A stretch of 64,000 bases of DNA from Fibrobacterota bacterium. Its GTDB lineage: Bacteria; Fibrobacterota; Fibrobacteria; UBA11236. Made by a program: the position numbers and the translations under genes. Below the pieces are notes generated by a model. The model was not told the DNA's origin, did not search any database, and worked only from the letters and a program-made list of their open reading frames with translations. Shown piece by piece: positions 15,597 to 25,394 of this stretch (the stretch's first letter is position 1; each line of letters begins with the position of its first letter). The DNA is taken from assembly GCA_028287505.1 (NCBI GenBank), contig JAQBPN010000036.1, forward strand, positions 23,805 to 87,804, in the 5' to 3' direction.

Positions 15597-17156
15597 ATGA
15601 GCATAATACAGAAAACCAGACAACCATTTTTTTACGACGTGACGTTGCGGGACGGGAACCAGGCGCTCCGGCAACCCTGGAACCTGCAGGAGAAGGAACT
15701 GGTGTTCAATCAGCTCCTCAAGCTGGGAGTGCAGGGCATCGAAGTGGGATTCGCCGGCGCCAGCGAGATGGACTTCGCGGCATGCGAATACCTGGCCAAG
15801 CGCGCCCCCGACAACGTGGTCATCGGCGGGCTGGCCCGCTGCGTGGAACGGGACATCGTGATGTTGTGGGACGCTATCAAGTTCGCTCCGCAGCCGCGCA
15901 TTCATACCGTCATCACTTTGAGCCCGTTCACCATGGAGAAAGTCCTGCGCATGCAGCCCAAGCAGGTGATGGAGCGGGCGGTCAAGGCCATCGCGCTCTC
16001 CAAATCCCTGATGGGCGGACGCGGATCGATCCAGTTCTCGGCCGAGCATTTCGGCGATTGCATGGATAACCTGGATTTCGTCATCGACGTCTTCCACGCG
16101 GTGGTCGAGGCCGGTGCGCACGTCGTCAACCTCCCCAATACGGTTGAGCGCTATCGTCCCAAGTATTTCGTGGACATGGTGGAGAAGGTGGTCAAGGCGA
16201 TGCCGCCGGAAGTCATCATCGCCGTTCATACGCACAACGATCTGGGCATGGCCACGGCCACGACGGTGGAAAGCTATTTCGCCGGCGCGACCCAGTTGGA
16301 AACGGCCTTGAACGGTTTGGGCGAACGCGCGGGCAACACCAACATGTACGAGGTGGCCTGCACCTTGGCGAACTGCGGCGAGAATGTGCCGCTCAACATG
16401 GAGGAAATCTACGAGACCGCAATCAAGGTTTCCGAATGGGCGCGCGTGCCCATTCCCGAAAAGTCCCCATTGGTGGGAGCGGACGTGGTGGCCCATCGCA
16501 GCGGCATCCACCAGGACGGCGTGGCCAAGACCAAGGGCATGAAGAAGGGCGCATACCGCGCCATCGACAGCAACATGATCGGCCGCAAGGAAGGCGACAA
16601 GATCGGCTTCACAAGCCAATCCGGCAAGACCGCGGTCTTCGAATTGGTCCACGCGTTGGGCCTTCCCATCACCATCGAGGAAGCAGCGACGCTCCAGCCG
16701 ATCCTGAAGCGTCTTTCGGAAGAGGACGGACGCGGAGAGCTCAGCGAAGCCGAGATCCTGAAGGTCTATGACCAGGAATTCCTGAACGTTCGGGGGCCCT
16801 TGGTGTTCAAGGGCATCAAGATGGAGCCGAACGAGAAAGAGTTCTACTTCGAAGTGGTCCATAACGCCGAGGAGAAGACCCTGGCCGGCCAGGGAACCGG
16901 TCCCATCGACGCATGCATGCATGCGTTGGAGAAGATCGGATTCCATTTTCATCTCGTCGAGTACAGCCAGATGGCCTTGGACGTGGAGCACCTTGATTTC
17001 GCGGCCTACGCGCTTTCCGAGATCAGGATCCAACGGAAACCAGGGGCAGCCAGTGTGCCCGAGGGGCCCATCGTCGTCGGACGGGGCAAGGATATGGACA
17101 CGATCAAGGCGAACGTCCGCGCCCTGTTCAACGGCATGAATCAGCTGATCAGGTAG
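15597..17156 (+). CDS. leuA: 2-isopropylmalate synthase
   Basis: A 519-residue enzyme of the DRE-TIM metallolyase family that condenses acetyl-CoA with 2-oxoisovalerate, the first step of leucine synthesis. The barrel shows YDVTLRDGNQALRQPW (about 13-28), the metal-binding VHTHNDLGMA (about 213) and NGLGERAGNTNMYEVACTL, then the AHRSGIHQDGV segment. The last 100 residues (GQGTGPIDACMHAL and following) match the leucine-sensing LeuA dimer domain, so feedback inhibition is likely. ATG 15597 is preferred to 15579 because AAGGAG lies 6 bases before it. Homocitrate- or citramalate-type activity is the alternative, but the Leu attenuator in front argues strongly for leuA. Confidence 0.9.
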   Translation: MSIIQKTRQPFFYDVTLRDGNQALRQPWNLQEKELVFNQLLKLGVQGIEVGFAGASEMDFAACEYLAKRAPDNVVIGGLARCVERDIVMLWDAIKFAPQPRIHTVITLSPFTMEKVLRMQPKQVMERAVKAIALSKSLMGGRGSIQFSAEHFGDCMDNLDFVIDVFHAVVEAGAHVVNLPNTVERYRPKYFVDMVEKVVKAMPPEVIIAVHTHNDLGMATATTVESYFAGATQLETALNGLGERAGNTNMYEVACTLANCGENVPLNMEEIYETAIKVSEWARVPIPEKSPLVGADVVAHRSGIHQDGVAKTKGMKKGAYRAIDSNMIGRKEGDKIGFTSQSGKTAVFELVHALGLPITIEEAATLQPILKRLSEEDGRGELSEAEILKVYDQEFLNVRGPLVFKGIKMEPNEKEFYFEVVHNAEEKTLAGQGTGPIDACMHALEKIGFHFHLVEYSQMALDVEHLDFAAYALSEIRIQRKPGAASVPEGPIVVGRGKDMDTIKANVRALFNGMNQLIR

Positions 17157-17239
17157 GCGGCGATCCGGCGGACTGCGCGGCCCGGCAGGGGTAAGCGGCG
17201 TGGGGTATCGGAGAGGTTATGCGGCCGGTCGGGAAGTAT

Positions 17240-19678
17240 TCAAAAAATACTGAGCTGCCGCGCCTCTTGCACCACCGTCGCAAAATCCGTCCCATAGAAC
17301 CGCAGCACCATATCCGCTATCGGCGCCAACTGCTTTTCCGCATAATGCTTATAGTCCGGCTTGGCCCCTGAAAGCTTCTGGATGGGTTCCGGCCCCTCCG
17401 TGGTCATCACATACCGGATGATCCGGCTCTCGCGCCTGTCCATCAAGCGGGCCGCCCGCACGTGCGGCGGCGCATTCCCCGTGTACTCATCCGGATCCTT
17501 GCTCAGGCCCTTGGCGTAGACCAGGCGGTCATCCAGTTCGCCCGCGGCCAGGCGCCGGTTCCAGTCCCGCACCAGCGCCTCCAGCGGTTCCCGCTCTTCC
17601 ACCTTCTCCTGCTTGAACACCATCGAAAGCAGCTCTCCCTGGAAATCCTTGGCCAGGCGCGTCCAATCGCTGCGGGCCGATTCCAGTCCGGTGAAGTGCA
17701 GGGAGCCGTTGGCCAACAGCCCGGCATAGCGCTTTTTGGATCCGCGGTCCTCTTTGCGCAAGGCCGGCATGAAGAAGCGCAGGAAAATCTTTTCGAACTG
17801 GATGGTCATGTGGCTTTCCACTTTGAACTTTTCCAAAAGCACCCGCTCCAGATCCGCATTCAAGTCCTTGGCCAGGCCAGCGCCCACCGCTTGCAGGGAT
17901 TCCAGTCCCTCGGCCTTGGGCGCGTGTACGAAGAGACTGTCCGTGTCGCCGTAAATCACGCGATAGCCCTGGGACTCCAGGAACCGCTTGGCTTCCAGAA
18001 GGATCCACTGGCCGGTGCGGGTGATGGTGCCCGCCAGATCGGGATGGAAAAAGCGGCAGCCGGGATTGCCCAGCACTCCGTAAAAGGAATTCATGATGAT
18101 CTTGACGGCTTGCGACAGGGCTTTGTCGCCCGTCCGTTTTGCCACTTCCCGCGCTTCCATCAGGCTTTCCACGATGCCGGGCAGGATGGCCCATTCTTTG
18201 GCGAAGGGTGGGCCGGCGGGTCCCTGGATCCAGGTCACCGGTTTGCCGATCCCGGCGTCCGATCCGGCGGGAAGCGTGAGTGCGGATTGGGCCGCCTGGT
18301 CGGCGAGCCCGTATTGTCCCGCCGCCGCGGCCAACGGGTCCACCAGGAAGGTGCGGATGATGCTGGGATACAGGCTTTTGAAGTCCAGCACCAGTACGCT
18401 TCTATGGATGCCCGGATCGCCTTCCAGGACCAGGCCGCCGGGAACGCCTTCATCGGCGGGGGCGCGGTTGCCGGTATCGGCCACAAAGCCGGCGCGGTGC
18501 AGGCGGGGCAGGTAGAGGAAGTCGAGGGCGGCCACGCTCCCGCCCATGCGGTCCAGGGCCAGGCCGGTCAATTGGGTTTTGCGCAGGGCCAATTGGGAGA
18601 GGGAGAGTTTGGCGAAGATGTCGTAGACGAGCACCGAGTCCACCAGGTTGTAGCGGGCCAGGGACGGCTTGTCTTCCCGGAATTGGCGCTCGATTTCAGC
18701 CATCTTCTCCTCGCCCTCGAGTTCGATGAGTTTTTTCCTGCCGAGTATATCCGCCGAGACCGTGGCCAGGGAGTAGCCTTCCACGGGCACGAAGGCGGCT
18801 TTGAGCATGTTGATGCCGTCCAGGACCGCGCGTCCGGGTATGCGCGCCAGCCAATTCGATCCGAAGCGTCCGTAGGCGGAGCCGCCTTCCGGTTCGATCA
18901 GGTCCGCGGGGCCGTCGATGCCCAGGTCCAGGCTCATCCCCAGGCGCTCGCAGCGGCCCGCGAGATAGCGCAGATCGAAATTGATGACGTTCCATCCAAT
19001 CAGGATGTCCGGATCCAGGGCGCGCACCGCCTTGAAGAAGGCCGTCAGGAGACTGCGCTCGTCGGGATGGGCTTCATAGCCGTCATGGACTTCGCCCGCG
19101 GGATGGGCGGGGTCGATCATGAAGACGTGGGAATAGAGTTCGCCCCCATTAGTATCTCCAGAGGTGTCTCCGTAGAGCGAAATGGAAAACAAGCCTTCCT
19201 TGGGCGTGCACTCCACGTCCAGGGAGAGCAGCCGCAATTTGGGGGTGAAGTCCGAGGATTCCGCCCGGCCGTCCTGGAAGTCCGACAATTCCTGATTTTG
19301 GGAATGGGGCGGGTCCAGGAAACGGACCCCGCCGCGGATGCTCCGTTCCATCAAATGGCGGGCCGGGGCCGATACGTCGGATTCGTAGGTTTGCAGGCCC
19401 AGACCTTCCGCTTGGCGGCGCGCCCGGGACAGGTCCAGGGACGATTGGAAATACAGGCAGTCGACCGGAAGGCCGCGCATGGTTTTCATTTCCAGGGGGC
19501 GGCGCTGGATGACGCCGGCGAGATCGGGGGCTTCCCGTTCCACGAAAAAGCAAAGGCGGGGGCGGGTCACCGACCAGCGGAAGCGCTTGCCGTCGGCCAT
19601 GCGGCCTTGGAAGACCAACTGGGTGGAATTGCGACCGAAATCACGAATGGAACTGGAGAGGATGAAACCATCCGACAT
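17240..19678 (-). CDS. polB: Family B DNA polymerase (DNA polymerase II-like)
   Basis: An 812-residue family B polymerase with 3'-5' exonuclease. Exo I is SLDVECTPKEG (Asp154, Glu156) and Exo II is GWNVINFDLRYL (Asp235). Polymerase motif A is LDFKSLYPSIIRTF (431-444), motif B is KIIMNSFYGVLG (526-537) and motif C is YGDTDSLFV (576-584). Length and order match E. coli Pol II (783 residues), a damage-inducible enzyme used in lesion bypass and restart. All metal-binding acids are present, so it should be active. Start: ATG with AAGGA upstream. Monocistronic and convergent with leuA; I saw no obvious LexA-type site in front. Confidence 0.92.
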   Translation of the reverse strand: MSDGFILSSSIRDFGRNSTQLVFQGRMADGKRFRWSVTRPRLCFFVEREAPDLAGVIQRRPLEMKTMRGLPVDCLYFQSSLDLSRARRQAEGLGLQTYESDVSAPARHLMERSIRGGVRFLDPPHSQNQELSDFQDGRAESSDFTPKLRLLSLDVECTPKEGLFSISLYGDTSGDTNGGELYSHVFMIDPAHPAGEVHDGYEAHPDERSLLTAFFKAVRALDPDILIGWNVINFDLRYLAGRCERLGMSLDLGIDGPADLIEPEGGSAYGRFGSNWLARIPGRAVLDGINMLKAAFVPVEGYSLATVSADILGRKKLIELEGEEKMAEIERQFREDKPSLARYNLVDSVLVYDIFAKLSLSQLALRKTQLTGLALDRMGGSVAALDFLYLPRLHRAGFVADTGNRAPADEGVPGGLVLEGDPGIHRSVLVLDFKSLYPSIIRTFLVDPLAAAAGQYGLADQAAQSALTLPAGSDAGIGKPVTWIQGPAGPPFAKEWAILPGIVESLMEAREVAKRTGDKALSQAVKIIMNSFYGVLGNPGCRFFHPDLAGTITRTGQWILLEAKRFLESQGYRVIYGDTDSLFVHAPKAEGLESLQAVGAGLAKDLNADLERVLLEKFKVESHMTIQFEKIFLRFFMPALRKEDRGSKKRYAGLLANGSLHFTGLESARSDWTRLAKDFQGELLSMVFKQEKVEEREPLEALVRDWNRRLAAGELDDRLVYAKGLSKDPDEYTGNAPPHVRAARLMDRRESRIIRYVMTTEGPEPIQKLSGAKPDYKHYAEKQLAPIADMVLRFYGTDFATVVQEARQLSIF

Positions 19679-20012
19679 CGATCGGTCCTTGAGGGGCTCT
19701 TGGGGTTTTCAGGGGGCCGCAAGGAAAGGTGCGTTGTTTGCGATCGGCCCCCTCCAAAATGCTTTAAAACCGCTCCCGATTCCCCTAGAATAAAGTAGCA
19801 AGTCCGGCCCGTGTGTCCGACGGACAACGGGAGCTTTGGTCCCGATTTTTTCGCGTTCATTGCAAAAAAACGCCATTTTGTCTGACTTGCGGGCAGGAGT
19901 TGGCGGCGGCTGAAAAGTACTTTTGTCTGTCGTAAAAACACTACCGGGATTATATTCGGGGTCTGGCGCCAGGGGATGACATCCCGCTACCGGCCAAAAG
20001 GAAATAACCACT
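19679..20012. other. Divergent intergenic region between polB and the VWA gene
   Basis: About 330 bases with no credible ORF. It must hold two promoters. Visible elements are the palindrome TGTCCGACGGACA near 19818 and a -10-like TTATAT about 65 bases before the VWA start; no firm -35/-10 pair can be assigned. Confidence 0.45.
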
Positions 20013-22118
20013 ATGCCTTCACAACGTTCCAATCGGTATTTCCATCAATCGGCCGCTGCCATCGGCTCAGCACTTTTTGCCCTTTCCATGACCGTGGGAA
20101 TGGCGGAAGCAGTCGAAAAACGCTGTGATTGGCACGGTCCCCTTTCCGGCGGCGAGAAGCCCTATGCCAAATGCGTCGATTTCGCGGCCCTGAATGGGAA
20201 GACCATGGACCTGCCCAAGAACGTGACCCGCATCAGCGCGGACGGCCTTTCCTTTTGCCAACCGGCCACCCCCACCACCGGGGCCGGAAACGCGGACATC
20301 GTTTTCGTCTATGACAACAGCGGCAGCATGACCGCGGATGCCATCTATATCAATCCCGCCACCAACGATTCCAGCTTCCATTATATCGACCAGAGCCGGG
20401 GATGCCTCAACGACATCGTCACGCCTCATCAGGACGTGACCTATCCCGGCAAAGAAGGGCCTTGGACCGTGTTGGCCATGTCCGGAGAGGCGGGATGCAC
20501 GGGCAATATCGCGGGCGATCCTTATAATGCCCGCGGGTTCGTCATCAAAGCCGGCATCGATTTCCTGGCCTCCTCCTCCCCCACCTCCACGGCGGGCGCC
20601 ATCTCTTTCAATTCGCAAATCGAGTATCCGCAGCCGCCTCTCCAGATGAACGTCGCCGGTAACGTCGCGACCGTGAAGAACAGCATCAAGCTGGACACCA
20701 GCGGTGGCACCATCTACCGGCTTCCCCTGCAACAGGCCAAGACCTGGCTGAACGATGCGAACCTCATCAAGACCCAGAAGCAGGCCATCATCTTCATTTC
20801 GGACGGCGCGCCCAACGACAACAACTACCTGGATCTGGTGGATTCCAGGATGCCCCCCATCTACAGCATCTTCCTGTCCAAGGACGTCACTCCCGATACG
20901 GCCAACCTCAAGGAGCTGTCCGATCGGACCGGCGGCACCTTCAGTCGCGTGAACCCGAATGATCCCGGGGCCATGGAAGCGCTCTTGAAGTCCATCATCA
21001 AAACCATCACCGCCAATACCCTGCCCAAGGCGGCCACCATCACCAACAAATCCCTGGCTCCGCCCCAGACCAGCAAGAGCACGGGCGTGGTATCCAATCC
21101 GGACGGCAGCGCCGGCATGATGCTGGACAGCATCATCGCCCTCAAATTGGGAGCCAACCAGATCGAAATCCAGCTGACCCGGGAAGACAACAGCAACGTC
21201 ACCTATAGCTTCACCATGAACGTGGCGGGAGGCGAAATCTCCTCCTCCAGCGGCAACTATTCCTGCTGGGACATGCCCACCCTCACCGCCATCGACAAGA
21301 AGACCAACACCCCGCCGGAAATCTACCGTCCGGACAACACATCCTACCAATTGAAGCTGACGCGTTCGCCCTCGGATTTGAAGGATGTCACCGTGGTGGG
21401 CACCTCCGCCAACAATGACAAGGAGAACATCGGCCTGTCCAACCTGAACAACAACCTGGGCTACCCCACCCAGACCGGGGACTTCACCTACAACCCCGCC
21501 AAGCCCAATCCCAGCCTCAACAACGGAGTGCTGGAAGTGGACGGCAAAGGCGATCTCACCTTCGTCTGGACCCATCCCCGCGACGCGCGGGAAACCGTCA
21601 CCTATATCCTGCCCGGGCGCGTGGTGCCCGTTCTGGACGGCGACGTGGACCTGCATATCAAGGACCCGGTGACCCAGGGCGTCACCTTCGACCCGGGTTC
21701 CATCAAGGACCCTGTGGTAGTGGTGGATTCAAAGGATCATTGCATCCTCAACTGCACCGGCACCGAGAGCTTCCACACCAGCAACGGCGTGCCCACCTGG
21801 AACATCGTCATCAAGTCCCCTTTCAGGTATTCCATCCGCCTGTTCGATAACCTGGGTCAGTTCGTCAGCAATTCGGACGGAGAGATGACCGCGGCCGAAT
21901 GGGCCAGCCTCTCCAAGTCCGGGGATTCGGCTTCCATCCAGATCAAGATCATCCCCGTCTCCAAGGACGGGCAGCAGCTGGGCACCGGCGCCTACCTGAT
22001 GCACGCGGACATCACCTCCATGGGCGACCAGGTGACCAAGAACTCCGCGGGCGAATCGATTGTCGTGAAGAGCGGAAAGACGGAATATCTGAAGCGCTTC
22101 GGCTACGTCCGCCGTTAG
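20013..22118 (+). CDS. Secreted von Willebrand factor A domain protein
   Basis: A 701-residue exported protein. A signal peptide ends near AEAVEKR. The VWA domain spans about 93-335: VFVYDNSGSM gives a complete MIDAS (DxSxS, 101-105), followed by ISDGAPND and the helix-strand alternation of the fold. Downstream lie beta-sandwich regions. The C-terminus has IRLFDNLGQFV and LGTGAYLMHADIT, the strand pattern of FlgD/T9SS-type tails, suggesting export by a type IX-like route. Likely surface adhesion or matrix protein. Start: ATG with AAGGAA at good spacing. Its TAG overlaps the TAA of the convergent kinase gene. Confidence 0.8.
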   Translation: MPSQRSNRYFHQSAAAIGSALFALSMTVGMAEAVEKRCDWHGPLSGGEKPYAKCVDFAALNGKTMDLPKNVTRISADGLSFCQPATPTTGAGNADIVFVYDNSGSMTADAIYINPATNDSSFHYIDQSRGCLNDIVTPHQDVTYPGKEGPWTVLAMSGEAGCTGNIAGDPYNARGFVIKAGIDFLASSSPTSTAGAISFNSQIEYPQPPLQMNVAGNVATVKNSIKLDTSGGTIYRLPLQQAKTWLNDANLIKTQKQAIIFISDGAPNDNNYLDLVDSRMPPIYSIFLSKDVTPDTANLKELSDRTGGTFSRVNPNDPGAMEALLKSIIKTITANTLPKAATITNKSLAPPQTSKSTGVVSNPDGSAGMMLDSIIALKLGANQIEIQLTREDNSNVTYSFTMNVAGGEISSSSGNYSCWDMPTLTAIDKKTNTPPEIYRPDNTSYQLKLTRSPSDLKDVTVVGTSANNDKENIGLSNLNNNLGYPTQTGDFTYNPAKPNPSLNNGVLEVDGKGDLTFVWTHPRDARETVTYILPGRVVPVLDGDVDLHIKDPVTQGVTFDPGSIKDPVVVVDSKDHCILNCTGTESFHTSNGVPTWNIVIKSPFRYSIRLFDNLGQFVSNSDGEMTAAEWASLSKSGDSASIQIKIIPVSKDGQQLGTGAYLMHADITSMGDQVTKNSAGESIVVKSGKTEYLKRFGYVRR

Positions 22119-23614
22119 TCGCCAGCCATAGGCAGGGTCAGGTAGAAAGTGGAACCCTGACCCACCACGCTGTGGAAGTCCAATTGCCCCCCCATCAGGT
22201 CCATCAGGCTTTTTGAAATGGCCAGGCCCAGTCCGGTGCCGCCGAACCGCCGGGCGGTGGAGGCGTCCGCCTGGCTGAACTTCCGGAAGATGCGGGGACG
22301 AGTTTCTTCCGAGATGCCGATCCCGGTGTCCCTGACTTCGGTCCGGATGCAACGCCCTTCGACGGATGCTTCGATGACCACGTTTCCCGCATAGGTGAAC
22401 TTGATGGCGTTGCTGATCAGGTTCAGGAGCACCTGCCGGGTCCGGCCCGGATCGCCCATGACCAGGCCGGGCAGGTCCTGGGGGAACACGACCGTCAGGT
22501 CGATTCCTTTTTGATCGGATTGGGCCCGCAGCAAATCCACGCTTTCGCGGATGGTGTCCCGCAAGGGGAAGGGCTGGCTTTCCACTTCCATTTTGCCCGC
22601 TTCGATCTTGGAGTAATCCAGCAAATCATCGATCAGGGAGAGCAGAACCTCCCCCGAGTATTTCAGGGTCTCGACCATTTTGGCCTGCTCTTCGGAAAGC
22701 GGCGTGTGCATCAGGAGGTCCGCCATTCCCAGCACGCCGTTCATGGGGGTGCGGATTTCGTGGCTCATCATGGCCAGGAATTCGCTCTTGGTCCGGGTCG
22801 CGCCTTCGGCCGCTTCCTTGGCGGCCTGCAATTCCGCGGTCACGCGCTTTTCGTTGGTGATGTCGTTGCTGATGGCGAGAAGGTATTCCGGTTCCGAGCT
22901 GCCCGGGATGATGAGCGGCAATTTGACCGTATTCAGGAGGATGGTGCCCCGGTCCCGGGTCTGGCTGGGCTCTTCGCGGACATCCACGGGCTTTCCATCG
23001 TAAGCCACCCTTTTGTCCGACTCCAGGTACAGGTCCGCCTGTTCCTTGGGCCAGAGATCATGCGCGGTCTTCCCGATGATGTCTTCCCGCCTGACCTGGA
23101 AGATCTCTTCTGCGGACTTGTTCCAGAGCGTGACGCGGAAGTCGTCGCGGATGTCCTTGATGAACACGGCGGCGGGAATGTTTTCGACGATGGTTTTCAG
23201 GAAGGCGGTCTGGATCTCCAGTTCCCGCTGTTTGGCTTTCAGCGCCGATTCGTACCGTTTCCGTTCCGTGATGTCCAGGGTGGTGCCGATCAAGCGTTCC
23301 GGTTTCCCGTCGGGCGCGCAGATCAGCCGCCCCTGCTCGGCCACGAAGCGCACCGTCCCGTCGGGCCGCATGATTTCGTGCTCGATGTAATAGTCCCCAT
23401 TGCCTTCCAGGGTATTCCGGATGGCGGTCTGGACGGATTCCCTGTCGGATTCGGGGACGTGGCTCATGAAGGCGTCGAAAGTGGGTTTGAAGCCGCGCCC
23501 ATGCTCCCCGAACAGGCGCAATTGCTCCTCGCTCCAGAGGACGGTATCCGCGGCGATGTCCCATTCCCAGCTTCCGAGATGGGCCAGTTGCTGGGCTTCC
23601 TGCAGATTTTTCAT
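22115..23614 (-). CDS. PAS-domain sensor histidine kinase (soluble)
   Basis: A 499-residue kinase without membrane segments. Two PAS/PAC modules come first (about 10-120, ending TTLDITERKRY; and about 135-260, ending AISNDITNEKR). HisKA follows with MMSHEIRTPMNGVLGMADLL (phosphorylated His285) and HATPase_c with NLISNAIKFT, DTGIGISEE and GGTGLGLAISKSLMDLMGG. There is no receiver domain, and no cognate regulator is adjacent, so it is an orphan kinase sensing a cytosolic signal. It follows mgtE with a 12-base gap. ATG 23614 is taken as start; a GTG at 23623 is possible. Confidence 0.87.
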   Translation of the reverse strand: MKNLQEAQQLAHLGSWEWDIAADTVLWSEEQLRLFGEHGRGFKPTFDAFMSHVPESDRESVQTAIRNTLEGNGDYYIEHEIMRPDGTVRFVAEQGRLICAPDGKPERLIGTTLDITERKRYESALKAKQRELEIQTAFLKTIVENIPAAVFIKDIRDDFRVTLWNKSAEEIFQVRREDIIGKTAHDLWPKEQADLYLESDKRVAYDGKPVDVREEPSQTRDRGTILLNTVKLPLIIPGSSEPEYLLAISNDITNEKRVTAELQAAKEAAEGATRTKSEFLAMMSHEIRTPMNGVLGMADLLMHTPLSEEQAKMVETLKYSGEVLLSLIDDLLDYSKIEAGKMEVESQPFPLRDTIRESVDLLRAQSDQKGIDLTVVFPQDLPGLVMGDPGRTRQVLLNLISNAIKFTYAGNVVIEASVEGRCIRTEVRDTGIGISEETRPRIFRKFSQADASTARRFGGTGLGLAISKSLMDLMGGQLDFHSVVGQGSTFYLTLPMAGD

Positions 23615-23626
23615 AAGCACCACTAA

Positions 23627-25024
23627 TTATAGCAGCTTACCATGCAAGAGCAACAATGCAATGTTGAAATAGATCACGATTCCCGTGACATCGATGAAAG
23701 TGGCGACGAACGGAGCGGAAGAAGCGGCAGGATCGGCACCCAGGCGCTTGAGGAGTATGGGGAACAGCGATCCGATGAGCGTCCCCCAGGCCACCACGCC
23801 TATCAGCGAGAAATACACGGTGAGGGCGATCAGGAACCAGTGGGCGCCGTACGTGTCGAAAAAGGCGGAGAATATCGTGATGCGCAGCAGGCCGATCAAC
23901 CCCAGGACGCAACCCAGGATCAGGCCCACGAAGATCTCGCGTCGCATGACCGTCCACCAATCCTGGAAACGCACTTCGCCCAAAGCGATGGCGCGGATGA
24001 TGAGGCTGGCGGCCTGGGATCCGGCGTTGCCTCCGCTGGAAATGATCAAGGGGATGAAGAGCGCCAGCACCACGGCCCGGGAGATTTCCTTCTCGAAGAA
24101 GGACATGGCGGTGGCGGTCAGCATTTCCCCGACGAACAACACGACGAGCCAGCCGCCGCGCTTCTTGACCATATGCATCAGGGGCGCATCGAGATAGGGT
24201 TCTTCCAGGGCGCCCACGCCGCCCAGCTTGTGGATGTCTTCCGTGGTCTCTTTTTCCGCCAAGTGCAGAATGTCATCGATGGTGACGATGCCGAGCAGGT
24301 AGCCTTCCTCGTCCGTGACGGGGAGGGCGGTGCGGCTGGAATATTTCTTGAAAGCCTGGATGGCTTCTTCCTGGGGGTGATGGGCGGGCAGGGAGGTGAA
24401 CTGGCGATCCATGATGTCCAGGGTCACCCGGTCCAGCGGGGACAGGAGGAATTCCCGGATCCCGATCTCGTCGATCAAGCGGCCCTTGTCGTCCACGACG
24501 TAGATGTCGTTGAGGGTTTCCTTGTCTTCCCCGTTGCGGCGGATGAAATCCAGCACGCGCTCCACGGTCCATTCCTGCTTGATGGCCAGGAAATCCGGCG
24601 TCATCAGGCGTCCGATGCTGTCCTTGGGAAAATCCAACAGCCGCAGGGCCTGTTTGCGTTCCCGGGGTTTCAGGAAGCTGAGGAGCTGCCGGGTGGCGTT
24701 CTGGGGCAGGGATTCCAGCAAGGCCGTGCGATCGTCCGGGTCCATCTCGTTGATGATGGCGGCGACGCGCTGGTTGCTGATGGCGTTGAGGATATCCTTC
24801 TGGAGATTGATCTCCAGGAGCTCGAAGATCTCGGTGGCTTTGTCCTCCGGCACCTGCTCGAAGAAGATGGCCTGGGCTCGGGGCTCCAGCCGCTCCACCA
24901 TTTCCGCCAGATCCTCGGCGGCCAGGGTATTGCAGAGCTCCTGCAGGGCTTCCAGATCGCCGGTTTCCAGGGCCGATTCCAGGTCCGGGTACAGGAGTTG
25001 CGTTTGCAGGTTGCTGGATGCCAT
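23627..25024 (-). CDS. mgtE: Magnesium transporter MgtE
   Basis: A 465-residue MgtE-type Mg2+ channel. The N-terminal superhelical domain (about 20-135) is followed by a CBS pair (about 140-262), which senses cytosolic Mg2+. Five transmembrane helices follow from about 290, with the conserved pore segment IISSGGNAGSQAASLIIRAI. Length and order match the Thermus enzyme. No Mg2+ riboswitch is visible in the roughly 145 bases in front. The sensor kinase gene lies immediately downstream on the same strand, so the two are probably cotranscribed. Confidence 0.92.
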   Translation of the reverse strand: MASSNLQTQLLYPDLESALETGDLEALQELCNTLAAEDLAEMVERLEPRAQAIFFEQVPEDKATEIFELLEINLQKDILNAISNQRVAAIINEMDPDDRTALLESLPQNATRQLLSFLKPRERKQALRLLDFPKDSIGRLMTPDFLAIKQEWTVERVLDFIRRNGEDKETLNDIYVVDDKGRLIDEIGIREFLLSPLDRVTLDIMDRQFTSLPAHHPQEEAIQAFKKYSSRTALPVTDEEGYLLGIVTIDDILHLAEKETTEDIHKLGGVGALEEPYLDAPLMHMVKKRGGWLVVLFVGEMLTATAMSFFEKEISRAVVLALFIPLIISSGGNAGSQAASLIIRAIALGEVRFQDWWTVMRREIFVGLILGCVLGLIGLLRITIFSAFFDTYGAHWFLIALTVYFSLIGVVAWGTLIGSLFPILLKRLGADPAASSAPFVATFIDVTGIVIYFNIALLLLHGKLL

Positions 25025-25169
25025 GGTCTCGGCCTTGCGGACCGGAAGGACCGTCCAAGGCGGTGAAAAACTACTAATCGGTCAGCGGGAAAACACCCGC
25101 ATGCGGCGATGAAAAGGGGCGGCGCGGGCCCGGCCTTGGGGCCCGCAAGGCTGCGGGTCCTGCGGGCGG

Positions 25170-25277
25170 TCAGGGGTTGTCGAAGAGGATTCCGAAGCGG
25201 TGCAGGAGCAGGACCGTGGCCACGAACGCGACCGTGAGCAATGCCGCGACTACCGAATCCGCGAAAAAGTTTTTCAT
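25170..25277 (-). CDS. 35-residue single-span membrane protein
   Basis: A minus-strand ORF starting MKNFFADSVVAALL and ending FGILFDNP with a TGA stop. Residues about 8-26 form one hydrophobic helix (SVVAALLTVAFVATVLLLH). There is a GGGCGGGA-type stretch a few bases before the ATG. It stands alone between folA and mgtE on the same strand and has no recognisable relatives from memory. Small membrane proteins of this size are often missed. A real gene is plausible because of the clean start, charge pattern and hydrophobic span, but there is no independent evidence. Confidence 0.5.
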   Translation of the reverse strand: MKNFFADSVVAALLTVAFVATVLLLHRFGILFDNP

Positions 25278-25394
25278 GGTTCCCGCCCTGGTTGCGGCCG
25301 CGAACGCGCGGACCGGTTTCCTCCTAATGAAAATACCGGGATGGCCGGGCGCAAGGGTTGTAAGAGGCGCGAGGGGAATGAAGCGGAAGTCCGC

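Noticed and set aside
15381..17033. Open 550-codon minus-strand frame opposite leuA
   Set aside because: leuA has all catalytic motifs in the plus frame; the antisense reading is the usual mirror of codon bias.
17210..17260. AGTATT/AATACT hairpin at the end of polB as a terminator
   Set aside because: Short AT stem overlapping the stop codon, no T-run on the polB strand.
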